Positions 9,017-17,970 of a DNA stretch of 64,000 bases are shown in pieces. Positions within the stretch are counted from its first letter, which is position 1; the number at the start of each line of letters is the position of its first letter. This DNA comes from Actinomycetota bacterium (lineage in GTDB: Bacteria > Actinomycetota > Actinomycetes > S36-B12 > CAIYMF01), in NCBI GenBank assembly GCA_020161245.1, contig JAIUOK010000009.1, positions 1-64,000 of the forward strand, read 5' to 3'. The notes below the pieces were generated by a model, which was not told the origin of the DNA, made no database searches, and worked only from the letters and a program-made list of their open reading frames with translations. The translations under genes were made by a program, and so were the position numbers.

Positions 9017-9022
9017 TAGGCT
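9017..9022 (+). promoter_or_regulatory. Candidate leaderless -10 (TAGGCT) of fumarase
   Basis: TAGGCT is separated from the fumarase ATG at 9029 by exactly 6 nt and there is no Shine-Dalgarno sequence between them. Confidence 0.5.
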
Positions 9023-9028
9023 CGGACC

Positions 9029-10696
<1,668 letters not shown>

Positions 10697-10705
10697 TGCG
10701 CACAT

Positions 10706-10752
10706 GACGAGGGCCGGGACCCGTTGCAGTGCAACGAATCCCGGCCCTCGTC
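10706..10752. terminator. Bidirectional terminator between fumarase and transglycosylase
   Basis: Arms GACGAGGGCCGGGA and TCCCGGCCCTCGTC are perfectly complementary over 14 bp; the loop contains a second small palindrome (GTTGCA-G-TGCAAC). It lies between two convergent genes and should serve both. Confidence 0.85.
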
Positions 10753-10778
10753 GTCAGACGGCAATCACCGCCGAGGGC

Positions 10779-11402
10779 TCAGTACCAGCCCTTGCGCTTG
10801 AACGCCGACCAGGCGCCGCACGGAGTGCCGTAGCGGCCCTTGATGTACGACAGGCCCCACTTGATCTGGGTCTTGGGGTTCCAGCGCCAGTCCTTGCCGT
10901 AGACGGCCATCTTGCTGCCGGGCAGGGCCTGCGGGATGCCATGGGCGCCGGAGTAGCGGTTGTGCGCGCGGTGGTTCCACGCGCTCTCCTTGCCCCACAG
11001 CGCCGCGAGGCACTGGTACTGGGCGGTGGAGCGCCAGCCGTACTTCTTGACCATGTAGTAGCGGGCCCACCACTTGTTGTACGCCTTGGTACCGAAGGCG
11101 TACGGGGCCACGACGGGCGCGCGCGAGGTCGTGCGCGACGTCGTGGCCAGGCGCGAGGTGGCACTGGTGCTCACCGAGGACGCGACCACAGGGCTGAGGT
11201 CGTCCACTGTCGCGGCCGAGTCGGCCGTGACGGCACCGGCGCCCGCACCTGCGGCGGACGAGGTGGTGGTGGCCGTCTCGGCGTTCGCCGGGACGGTCAC
11301 CGGGGCGGGGGCGACGGCTCCGAGGAGGCCGACCGTGAGGCCGGCCGCCAGGACGACGCTGGAGCGCCGAGCCAGCCCACCGCGTAGGACAGAGGTACTC
11401 AC
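10779..11402 (-). CDS. Secreted lytic transglycosylase-like protein
   Basis: 207 residues from a GTG at 11402. The N-terminus is a signal peptide: basic ARR, a hydrophobic core (SSVVLAAGLTVGLLGAVA) and AxA-type end near residue 40. A Ser/Thr/Ala-rich linker (about 41-115) follows, then a compact C-terminal domain with ALWGKESAWNHRAHN, where Glu is the likely catalytic acid, GAHGIPQALPGSKMA, and a final YIKGRYGTPCGAWSAFKRKGWY-like end (quoted in parts). This is the actinobacterial SLT-fold family that cleaves peptidoglycan glycan strands. The long frame extends to 11579, but the upstream part lacks a signal sequence. Preceded by a 619-bp gene-free region. Confidence 0.88.
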   Translation of the reverse strand: MSTSVLRGGLARRSSVVLAAGLTVGLLGAVAPAPVTVPANAETATTTSSAAGAGAGAVTADSAATVDDLSPVVASSVSTSATSRLATTSRTTSRAPVVAPYAFGTKAYNKWWARYYMVKKYGWRSTAQYQCLAALWGKESAWNHRAHNRYSGAHGIPQALPGSKMAVYGKDWRWNPKTQIKWGLSYIKGRYGTPCGAWSAFKRKGWY

Positions 11403-11972
11403 ACGTGTTCCCGTTGTCAGGCGCCGACGCTCCGGACGTCCGCGCATGCGGTACCCCTGGCACTGGCAGCCGCGGGCACGAACCGGAGAGCACTCGTGCG
11501 CGGGACTGCGCGGGCCCGGCCGTCGAAGCCGTTCGACGTCGCGGGCGGCGCTCGGAAGCGGACGGGAGCAGGGCCGCACGACCAGGTTCGCCTGGGCCCC
11601 GGGCGGCTGCGCGCGTGCTAGAGCTGCGCTGCCGGCCCCGTCCGACCCCGGGCGCGGGGTCGGTCTGTGTTCGTTTCGTGACCTACCTTGCCCAAGACCG
11701 CCGACGAGGCCAACCCGCTGTCACACGTCTGCACGCCCGGTCGAGGCGTTGTCCACAGGGCCGGAGGGGGCAGCACGGGACGAATCGGACATGATCTGTG
11801 ACCGGCGCCACAGGAATCGAGCGATCATGGTGATTCAACTCTCAACACCAGGTTGAGGGACGTCGGCCACTCCGCGTGGCGGCATGGCTGCACTGCGGCA
11901 TCACGCAGCTCAGAGCCGTTCACCGCCCGGCCCACCCTCGGACACCGTCGTGCAACCGATCGTCAACCAGCG
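11403..11972. other. Long gene-free region upstream of the transglycosylase
   Basis: Together with the terminator at its right end, about 620 bp lie between the PhoH stop and the transglycosylase start, and no protein frame here looks real. On the minus strand the segment could give a long 5' leader: small hairpins are visible (for example CACGA...TCGTG near 11478-11497, and CGAAGCCGTTCG near 11523-11534). I looked for the conserved blocks of the c-di-AMP (ydaO) riboswitch, which often precedes cell-wall hydrolases in this phylum, and did not find them. Left unassigned. Confidence 0.4.
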
Positions 11973-12005
11973 GCGGCGGCCCCGGGCTGGGCCCGGGACC
12001 GCCGC
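11973..12005 (-). terminator. Terminator of phoH
   Basis: Hairpin with arms GCGGCGG-YCCCGGG and its complement around a TG/CA loop, 17 bp past the PhoH stop. One position pairs G-U when read on the minus strand, favouring that strand. Confidence 0.7.
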
Positions 12006-12021
12006 AACCAGATGTCAACCG

Positions 12022-13350
12022 CTACAGCGTGATGTCCTCGAGCATCTCGGTGACGAGCGCAGCGATCGGGCTGCGCTCCGAGCGCGTCAGCGTCACATGG
12101 GCGAACAGCGGGTGGCCCTTGAGCTTCTCGACCACGGCGACGACGCCGTCGTGGCGCCCGACGTGGAGGTTGTCGCGCTGCGCGATGTCGTGGGTGAGGA
12201 CGACACGCGAGTCGCGGCCGATGCGGGAGAGCACGGTGAGCAGCACGTTGCGCTCGAGCGACTGGGCCTCGTCGACGACGACGAACGCGTCGTGCAGCGA
12301 GCGGCCGCGGATGTGGGTGAGCGGCAGCACCTCGAGCATCCCGCGGTCGACGACCTCCTCGACGACCTCCTGCGTCGTCACGGCACCGAGGGTGTCGAAC
12401 ACGGCCTGGCCCCAGGGCGACATCTTCTCGCTCTCGCTGCCCGGCAGGTAGCCGAGCTCCTGGCCGCCGACGGCGTAGAGCGGGCGGAAGACGATGACCT
12501 TGCGGTGCTGACGGCGCTCGAGCACGGCCTCGAGGCCGGCGCACAGCGCGAGCGCCGACTTGCCCGTGCCCGCGCGCCCGCCGAGCGACACGATGCCGAC
12601 CTCGGGGTCGAGCAGGATGTCGAGGGCGACCCGCTGCTCGGCGCTGCGGCCGTGCAGGCCGAAGGCCTCGCGATCGCCGCGCACGAGCCGGATCTGCTTG
12701 TCCGGCGTCACGCGGGCCAGGGCGCTGCCGCGCTCCGAGACCAGCACCAGGCCGGTGTGGCACGGGTACTCGCGCGCCTCGTCGAGGTCGATGCGCTCGT
12801 CCTCGTAGAGCAGGTCGACGACGGTGCCCGGGACGTCGAGCTCGGCCATGCCGGTCCAGCCGGTCTCGACCACGGCCTCCGCGCGGTACTCCTCTGCGGA
12901 CAGACCTACCGACGACGCCTTGACGCGCATCGGCAGGTCCTTGCTGACGAGCACGACGTCGCGCCCCTCGGCCGCGAGGTTGCGGGCCACGGCCAGGATC
13001 CGGGTGTCGTTGTCGCCGAGCTGGAAGCCCGTCGGCAGCACGGAGGTGTCGGTGTGGTTGAGCTCGACGCGGACCGTGCCTCCGGCGTCGCCTACCGGCA
13101 TCGGCTCGTCGAGCCGGCCGAACTGCACGCGCAGGTCGTCGAGCAGCCGCAGGGCCTTCCTCGCGAAGTAGCCGAGCTCGGGGTGGGACCGCTTCGCCTC
13201 GAGCTCGACGACGACCACGACCGGGATCACGACCTCGTGCTCGGCGAACCGCATGAGCGCATGCGGGTCGGAGAGGAGGACGGAGGTGTCGAGGACGTGC
13301 GTGCGGATGCCGTCGGCGGGGGCGGATGAGCTGCGGCGCGCGTTGGGCAC
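12022..13350 (-). CDS. phoH2: PIN domain-PhoH ATPase fusion (PhoH2-type ribonuclease/helicase)
   Basis: 442 residues. Residues about 15-150 form a PIN nuclease domain ([12 protein letters not shown] with the first acidic residue, VVELEAKR, and [11 protein letters not shown]), and 235-442 a PhoH P-loop ATPase (Walker [13 protein letters not shown], Walker [10 protein letters not shown], then LTHDIAQRD). In mycobacteria PhoH2 proteins unwind and cleave RNA. The GTG at 13350 has GGAGG 6 nt upstream. No separate antitoxin gene is seen directly upstream, unlike the mycobacterial phoAT-phoH2 arrangement. A hairpin terminator follows. Confidence 0.93.
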   Translation of the reverse strand: MPNARRSSSAPADGIRTHVLDTSVLLSDPHALMRFAEHEVVIPVVVVVELEAKRSHPELGYFARKALRLLDDLRVQFGRLDEPMPVGDAGGTVRVELNHTDTSVLPTGFQLGDNDTRILAVARNLAAEGRDVVLVSKDLPMRVKASSVGLSAEEYRAEAVVETGWTGMAELDVPGTVVDLLYEDERIDLDEAREYPCHTGLVLVSERGSALARVTPDKQIRLVRGDREAFGLHGRSAEQRVALDILLDPEVGIVSLGGRAGTGKSALALCAGLEAVLERRQHRKVIVFRPLYAVGGQELGYLPGSESEKMSPWGQAVFDTLGAVTTQEVVEEVVDRGMLEVLPLTHIRGRSLHDAFVVVDEAQSLERNVLLTVLSRIGRDSRVVLTHDIAQRDNLHVGRHDGVVAVVEKLKGHPLFAHVTLTRSERSPIAALVTEMLEDITL

Positions 13351-13492
13351 AAGGGCCTCCCGTGTGGCGGGCCGCCCCGGGCGGAGGCCCGAATGAGAAG
13401 GACGCTAAGCCCGTGCGCCGCCTGTCAACGCGCGCCACGCCGTGCGCGGGGGTCGATGTCCGCCCAACGGCTGATGCCGTGTGAACAGCGGG

Positions 13493-14254
13493 TTACGAGC
13501 CGAAGCGGCGGCCGCGCGCGCCGTACGAGCGGAGGGCGCGGAGGAAGTCGACCTTGCGGAAGTCGGGCCAGTAGGCCTCGCAGAAGTAGAACTCCGAGTG
13601 CGCGCTCTGCCAGAGCAGGAAGCCCGAGAGCCGCTGCTCGCCCGACGTGCGGATGACGAGGTCGGGATCGGGCTGGCCGGCGGTGTAGAGATGCTCGGCG
13701 ATGTGGTCCACGTCGACGGCCGAGGCGAGCTCGTCCATCGACAGACCGCGCGACGCTGCGTCGGAGAGCAGCGCACGGACGGCGTCGACGACCTCCTGGC
13801 GACCTCCGTAGCCGACGGCCACGTTGACGAGAAGGCCGTCGCGGTTGCGCGTGGAGTCGGCCGCGGCCTTGAGGATCTCGGCGGTCGTGGCGGGCAGCAG
13901 GTCGAGCGCGCCCACCGGGTGCAGGCGCCAGGTGCCGTGCGACGCGAGGTCGGTGACAGTCTCCTCGATGATGCGCAGCAGCGGCTCGAGCTCGTCGGCC
14001 GGGCGCGCGAGGTTGTCGGTCGAGAGCAGCCAGAGGGTGACGACCTCGACACCGACCTCGTCGCACCAGCCGAGGAAGTCCTCGATCTTGTCGGCGCCGG
14101 CCTGGTGGCCGTGCGCGGTGCTCTTGCCCTGCTCGGCCGCCCAGCGCCGGTTGCCGTCGAGCATGACGCCGACGTGGCGCGGGATGCGGGTGCGGTCGAG
14201 GGAGCCGAGCAGCTGGCGCTCGTAGACCCCGTACAGCAGGTCGCTCACTGCCAC
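13493..14254 (-). CDS. uppS: Isoprenyl transferase (short-chain cis-prenyl diphosphate synthase type)
   Basis: 253 residues. The Mg/pyrophosphate motif MLDGNRRWA (31-39) with Asp33, the GHQAGADK and LSTDNLARPADE segments, and the C-terminal IRTSGEQRLSGFLLWQ and YWPDFRKVDFLRALR are diagnostic of undecaprenyl pyrophosphate synthase-like enzymes. The enzyme condenses isopentenyl diphosphate in the Z configuration to make lipid carrier (decaprenyl/undecaprenyl diphosphate) or its Z,E-farnesyl precursor. This subtype lies next to hemolysin III in many actinobacteria. Ends 142 bp upstream of phoH in the same direction, without a clear terminator between them. Confidence 0.94.
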   Translation of the reverse strand: MAVSDLLYGVYERQLLGSLDRTRIPRHVGVMLDGNRRWAAEQGKSTAHGHQAGADKIEDFLGWCDEVGVEVVTLWLLSTDNLARPADELEPLLRIIEETVTDLASHGTWRLHPVGALDLLPATTAEILKAAADSTRNRDGLLVNVAVGYGGRQEVVDAVRALLSDAASRGLSMDELASAVDVDHIAEHLYTAGQPDPDLVIRTSGEQRLSGFLLWQSAHSEFYFCEAYWPDFRKVDFLRALRSYGARGRRFGS

Positions 14255-14371
14255 GCGCCGCTGTCCTTCCTCTGGCCCGACCCTCGCCCGCCGAGGGTAC
14301 CGGCGGGCGGGTCCCGGAGGGGATCACCCGCACGCACGATCGGGCGCGTCGGCGGTCGGCCGTGGGGCGAC

Positions 14372-14391
14372 AACCTACGGATGCGTAGGTT
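14372..14391. promoter_or_regulatory. Perfect inverted repeat operator upstream of hemolysin III
   Basis: Arms AACCTACG and CGTAGGTT flank GATG. The repeat ends at the first base of the -10 hexamer TACGCT (14391-14396), so a bound protein would block the promoter. TACGG/CGTA half-sites of this form are typical of TetR-family operators; the regulator is not identifiable here. Confidence 0.6.
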
Positions 14392-14396
14392 ACGCT
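14391..14396 (+). promoter_or_regulatory. Candidate leaderless -10 (TACGCT) of hemolysin III
   Basis: TACGCT, a 6-nt spacer and then the ATG at 14403, with no ribosome binding site. Confidence 0.55.
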
Positions 14397-14402
14397 GGCG
14401 TA

Positions 14403-15059
14403 ATGAAGTCGACGCTCGACCAGCCCTTGCCGCCCAAGCCGCACCTGCGCGGCTGGCTGCACGCCGGGATGGCCCCCGTCGCCCTCGTCCTCGGCATCGT
14501 CCTCGTCGTGCTCTCGCCGCCGGAGTACCGGCTGGCGTCAGCGGTCTACGCGCTGACCTCCGTGCTGCTGTTCGGCGTCAGCGCCGTCTATCACCGCTTC
14601 CACTGGGGCGAGCGCACCCGGATCCTGCTCAAGCGGCTCGACCACTCCAACATCTTCCTCATCATCGCCGGCAGCTACACGCCGTTCGCCGTCGTGCTGC
14701 TGCCTCCCGACCAGGCGCGCACGCTGCTGCTGCTCATCTGGGGCGGCGCGCTCGCGGGCGTGCTCTTCCGGGTCTTCTGGGTGGGCGCGCCGCGCTGGCT
14801 CTACACGCCGCTCTACATCGCGCTGGGCTGGGTCGCGCTGCTCTACCTGCCCGCGTTCTGGGAGGCCGGCGGCCCGCTCGTCGTGATCCTGCTCGCCGTG
14901 GGCGGGCTGTTCTACTCCGCCGGCGGCATCGTCTACGCCCTCAAGCGGCCCGACCCCTCGCCCACGTGGTTCGGGTTCCACGAGATCTTCCATGCGTGCA
15001 CGCTCGCGGGGTACCTGTCGCAGTACGTCGCCGTCAGCCTGGTCGTCTACGGGCACTAG
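14403..15059 (+). CDS. Hemolysin III / PAQR family membrane protein
   Basis: 218 residues, seven predicted membrane helices. Family motifs: SAVYHRFHW in the second helix (SxxxH), LDHSNIFLIIAGSYTPF, and the C-terminal FHEIFHACTLAGYLSQYV with two conserved histidines. PAQR proteins have the alkaline-ceramidase-like (CREST) zinc site formed by these His residues and are suspected lipid hydrolases or lipid-sensing proteins; hemolysis is not established for most. Divergent from uppS by 148 bp. The promoter carries a perfect inverted repeat and appears leaderless, so expression is probably controlled by a repressor. Confidence 0.92.
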   Translation: MKSTLDQPLPPKPHLRGWLHAGMAPVALVLGIVLVVLSPPEYRLASAVYALTSVLLFGVSAVYHRFHWGERTRILLKRLDHSNIFLIIAGSYTPFAVVLLPPDQARTLLLLIWGGALAGVLFRVFWVGAPRWLYTPLYIALGWVALLYLPAFWEAGGPLVVILLAVGGLFYSAGGIVYALKRPDPSPTWFGFHEIFHACTLAGYLSQYVAVSLVVYGH

Positions 15060-15068
15060 GGGAATCGA

Positions 15069-15116
15069 GCACGCAGAGGGCCGCCGGAGCTGCTGCTCCG
15101 GCGGCCCTCTGCGTGC
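15069..15116. terminator. Strong bidirectional terminator
   Basis: A perfect 22-bp stem with a TGCT loop (arms begin GCACGCAGAGGGCCGCC) between the convergent hemolysin III gene and the next gene. It starts 9 bp after one stop codon and ends 9 bp before the other. Confidence 0.92.
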
Positions 15117-15125
15117 GGCCGCGCG

Positions 15126-15644
15126 TCAGGGGGTGGGGCCCTCCTGACGGACGCGGTCGACCTCCTCCATCGCCGAGCGCAGCTTGCCGAGCCACTCCTC
15201 GGTGTTGGTGCCGACCAGGCGCACGCACCAGGCGAGCGCGTCGGCGCGGGACCGGGCGACGCCGGCCTCGACCAGGGTGTCGAGCACCTGCCGCTCCGGC
15301 TGGCGCAGGCGCGTCATCACCGGCACGGCGAGGTGCGTGAACAGGTGCGTCCGCTCGCCCGCCCGGACGCCCCACGCGACCTTGCGGCCGGTGCGGTGCT
15401 CGAGCTCACGGGCGATCTCGATGCGGGCGTCGCGGGTCTGCTCGCGGAAGCCCTTGGCCCGCCCTGCGTAGGCGGCGGCCCGCTCGGCGTCGGAGGCGCC
15501 CTCGGGCAGGTCGGGCGCGGCGAGCGTCCCGACGACGGTGATCTCCTCGCGGTCCACGGTCACCTCGGGGGCGCCGTCGAACCACTCCGCCGGGAGCCGG
15601 CCGATGAGCCAGCCCCGGATCTCCTCAGGGGTCATGCTTGTCAT
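15126..15644 (-). CDS. Conserved hypothetical protein
   Basis: 172 residues, soluble, not recognised. The N-terminal half is acidic with a strand-rich part (PEVTVDREEITVVGTLAAPDL), the middle is a basic helix (YAGRAKGFREQTRDARIEIARELEHRTGRKVAWGV), and the C-terminus includes RQVLDTLVEAGVARSRADALAWCVRLV, which looks like a helix-turn-helix or ribbon-helix-helix-like element. That and an inverted repeat over its start codon hint at an autoregulated DNA-binding protein; this is inference. ATG at 15644 and ATG at 15635 are both possible starts. 32 bp downstream of the DUF255 gene in the same direction. Confidence 0.7.
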   Translation of the reverse strand: MTSMTPEEIRGWLIGRLPAEWFDGAPEVTVDREEITVVGTLAAPDLPEGASDAERAAAYAGRAKGFREQTRDARIEIARELEHRTGRKVAWGVRAGERTHLFTHLAVPVMTRLRQPERQVLDTLVEAGVARSRADALAWCVRLVGTNTEEWLGKLRSAMEEVDRVRQEGPTP

Positions 15645-15653
15645 GCAAGCATG
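15633..15653. promoter_or_regulatory. Inverted repeat over the start codon of the 172-aa gene
   Basis: CATGCTTG and CAAGCATG are separated by 5 nt and cover both possible ATG codons. Just upstream, TAATCA occurs twice on the minus strand (direct repeat, 15658-15671 region). It could be an operator or an RNA hairpin limiting initiation. Confidence 0.4.
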
Positions 15654-15676
15654 ATTACTTGATTACAGCCTTGCGT

Positions 15677-17710
15677 CTACCGCTGATCGCCCAGGGCGGA
15701 ACCGAGCTGGGAGGCCAGCCGGGCGGGATCGGTCGTGGGCGCGTCGCAGACGAACCGCCGGCACACGTACGCAGCCGCGGCACCGCCCACGAGGGGCCGC
15801 CCTGCCAGCAGCGGGTGGTCGTCGCCGGGTTCGCCGACCACGCTCACGAGGCCGGGCGCACTGGAGCGCAGGACGACGGCCGCGAGCTCGGCCCGGGCCG
15901 GATCGCCCGCCGGCCCGACGACGGCGACCTCGCGCGGACCGTCGAGCCAGGCCTCGAGCGCCACCGCCGCCCAGCCGGCGAACCGCGCGTGCCTGCCGAC
16001 GAGCTGAACCAGCGGGGCGAGCGCCAGCTCCGCGGCGTCGCGGTGGCGGTCCGAGCCCGTGAGGGCGGCGTAGGTCAGCAGCGCGTCGGCCGTCGCGGTC
16101 CAGCCGCTCGGCGTCGCGTTGTCGGTCGGGTCCTGCGGGCGGAGCACCAGCGCCTCGGCGTCGGCGGCGGTGTCGAAGAACCCGCCGTCGTCCGAGCGGA
16201 ACCGGTCGAGAGCGGCGTCGAGCAGCGATCCCGCGGCGCCGAGCCAGCGCCGCTCCCCCGTCACCTGGTGGAGCGACAGCAGCCCGTCGGCCACGCAGCC
16301 GTGGTCCTCGAGCACTCCGGCGTGCGGACCGGCGGCGCCGTCGCGCGACACGCGCAGCAGCCGGCCGTCGGCGCCGACATGCACGCGCAGCAGGAGATCG
16401 GCGGCGTCGGCGGCAGCCTCGACCCAGGCGGGCTCGCCGAGCAGCGCGCCCGCCTCCGCGAGCGCCGCGACCGCCATCCCGTTCCACGCCGCCACCACCT
16501 TGTCGTCGCGGCCGGGCTGCACGCGCCGGGCGCGCGCCTCGAGCAGCCGAATGCGCACCGACTCCCAGCGGTCGGCGTCGTCCGGGTCGCGCAGCATCTG
16601 CAGCACCGACGTCCCGTGCTCGAACGTGCCGGCGTCGGTCACCTCGAGGAGGCGGGCGGCCCAGGCGCCGTCGTCGCCGCCGAGCACCTCGACGAGTTGC
16701 GCGGGCGTCCAGACGTAGGCCTTGCCCTCCTCGCCCTCGGAGTCGGCGTCGAGCGCGGAGGCGAAGGCGCCCTCGGGCGTCCGCAGCCGCTCGAGCAGGA
16801 ACGACGCGGTGCCGCGGACGATCCGCTCGGCCAGCGGGCTTCCCGTCGCGCGCCACCAGTGGGCGTAGACGCGGAGGAGCAGCCCGTTGTCGTAGAGCAT
16901 CTTCTCGAAGTGCGGCACCACCCAGCCGGCGTCGACGGAGTAGCGCGCGAAACCACCGGACAGCTGGTCGTACAGGCCCCCGCGCGCCATCGCCTCGCAC
17001 GTGCCCTCGACCATGGCGAGCGCGCGGGTGTCGCCGGTCCTCGCGTGGTTGCGCAGCAGCGCCTCGAGCACCATCGACGGCGGGAACTTGGGCGCGCCGC
17101 CGAAGCCGCCGCGGGCGACGTCGTACGACGAGGCCAGCACGTCGACGCCGGCGTCGAGCGCCGTCCGCACCGCCTCGGGGTCGAGCCCGTCGACGGCATC
17201 GAGCCGCAGCCGCGTCTCCTCGAGCGCCTGCGTGATGCGCCCGGCGGCGTCGAGGATGTCGCCGCGCTTCTCCTTCCAGGTGCCGTAGATGGAGGCGAGC
17301 AGCTGGCCGAACGACGGCATGCCGTGCCGGGGCGACGGCGGGAAGTACGTGCCGGCGTAGAAGGGCTTGCGGTCGGGGGTGAGGAACACAGTCATCGGCC
17401 AGCCGCCACTGCCGGTGAGCGCCTGGGTCGCGGTCATGTAGACGGCGTCGACGTCGGGCCGCTCTTCGCGGTCGACCTTGATCGCGACGAACCGTCCCGA
17501 CATGAAGTCGGCGATGCGCGGGTCCTCGAAGGACTCGTGCGCCATCACGTGGCACCAGTGGCACGCGGCGTACCCCACCGAGAGCAGCACCGGCACGTCG
17601 AGGCGGCGGGCCTCCTCGAAGGCCTCGTCCGACCACTCCCACCAGTCGACCGGGTTGTCGGCGTGCTGCAGCAGGTAGGGGCTCGTGGCTCCCGCCAGGC
17701 GGTTGGGCAC
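15677..17710 (-). CDS. DUF255 thioredoxin-fold / six-hairpin glycosidase-like protein (YyaL/SPATA20 family)
   Basis: 677 residues. Residues 1-165 are a thioredoxin-like domain with the family's [20 protein letters not shown], i.e. a CHWC redox motif at Cys50/Cys53, then [15 protein letters not shown] and [22 protein letters not shown]. The remainder is an alpha/alpha toroid (N-acylglucosamine epimerase-like) with the [30 protein letters not shown] segment (parts quoted). The family is nearly universal and its reaction is not established. GTG at 17710 follows GAGGAG. A divergent 260-bp gap separates it from the cellobiose phosphorylase. Confidence 0.93.
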   Translation of the reverse strand: MPNRLAGATSPYLLQHADNPVDWWEWSDEAFEEARRLDVPVLLSVGYAACHWCHVMAHESFEDPRIADFMSGRFVAIKVDREERPDVDAVYMTATQALTGSGGWPMTVFLTPDRKPFYAGTYFPPSPRHGMPSFGQLLASIYGTWKEKRGDILDAAGRITQALEETRLRLDAVDGLDPEAVRTALDAGVDVLASSYDVARGGFGGAPKFPPSMVLEALLRNHARTGDTRALAMVEGTCEAMARGGLYDQLSGGFARYSVDAGWVVPHFEKMLYDNGLLLRVYAHWWRATGSPLAERIVRGTASFLLERLRTPEGAFASALDADSEGEEGKAYVWTPAQLVEVLGGDDGAWAARLLEVTDAGTFEHGTSVLQMLRDPDDADRWESVRIRLLEARARRVQPGRDDKVVAAWNGMAVAALAEAGALLGEPAWVEAAADAADLLLRVHVGADGRLLRVSRDGAAGPHAGVLEDHGCVADGLLSLHQVTGERRWLGAAGSLLDAALDRFRSDDGGFFDTAADAEALVLRPQDPTDNATPSGWTATADALLTYAALTGSDRHRDAAELALAPLVQLVGRHARFAGWAAVALEAWLDGPREVAVVGPAGDPARAELAAVVLRSSAPGLVSVVGEPGDDHPLLAGRPLVGGAAAAYVCRRFVCDAPTTDPARLASQLGSALGDQR

Positions 17711-17867
17711 GGGTGCTCCTCGTCGTCTCGGGCCGTGGGGCCGCGGGTCTGCCAGCGTCGCACAGCCTCCCCGCCCCAGCCCGTCCGATGCGTCCTCGTC
17801 CGCGGCCGGTGAGCGACGACTCAGGACCGGCGTCGGCGTAGCGGGGCCACAGGCGGCGTCCGGCCAC

Positions 17868-17873
17868 TAGGGT
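17868..17873 (+). promoter_or_regulatory. Candidate -10 (TAGGGT) of the cellobiose phosphorylase gene
   Basis: TANNNT hexamer 97 nt before the ATG; the presumed transcript would start near 17880. Low certainty because no -35 is evident. Confidence 0.3.
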
Positions 17874-17918
17874 CGGAGGTGCGACCGGTTGATCTCCCTC
17901 TCAGCCACGCGACCCGGC

Positions 17919-17931
17919 GGGAACGGTTCCC
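17919..17931. promoter_or_regulatory. Candidate operator GGGAAC-G-GTTCCC
   Basis: A 13-bp perfect palindrome about 40 nt before the cellobiose phosphorylase ATG. Cellobiose genes in this phylum are often controlled by LacI-type CebR, whose operator (TGGGAGCGCTCCCA) has a similar GGGA...TCCC outline but a different centre, so the match is only suggestive. Confidence 0.35.
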
Positions 17932-17970
17932 CGCACGGGCCGACACGTGCTGCACGAGGAGAGAGCCCAG

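Noticed and set aside
11403..12021. c-di-AMP (ydaO) riboswitch before the transglycosylase
   Set aside because: The conserved blocks (GGGGTGAA-like and GACAGCTAAC-like) were not found on the relevant strand.
15638..17812. 724-codon frame antisense to the DUF255 gene
   Set aside because: Shadow of a well-supported gene with the CHWC thioredoxin motif.
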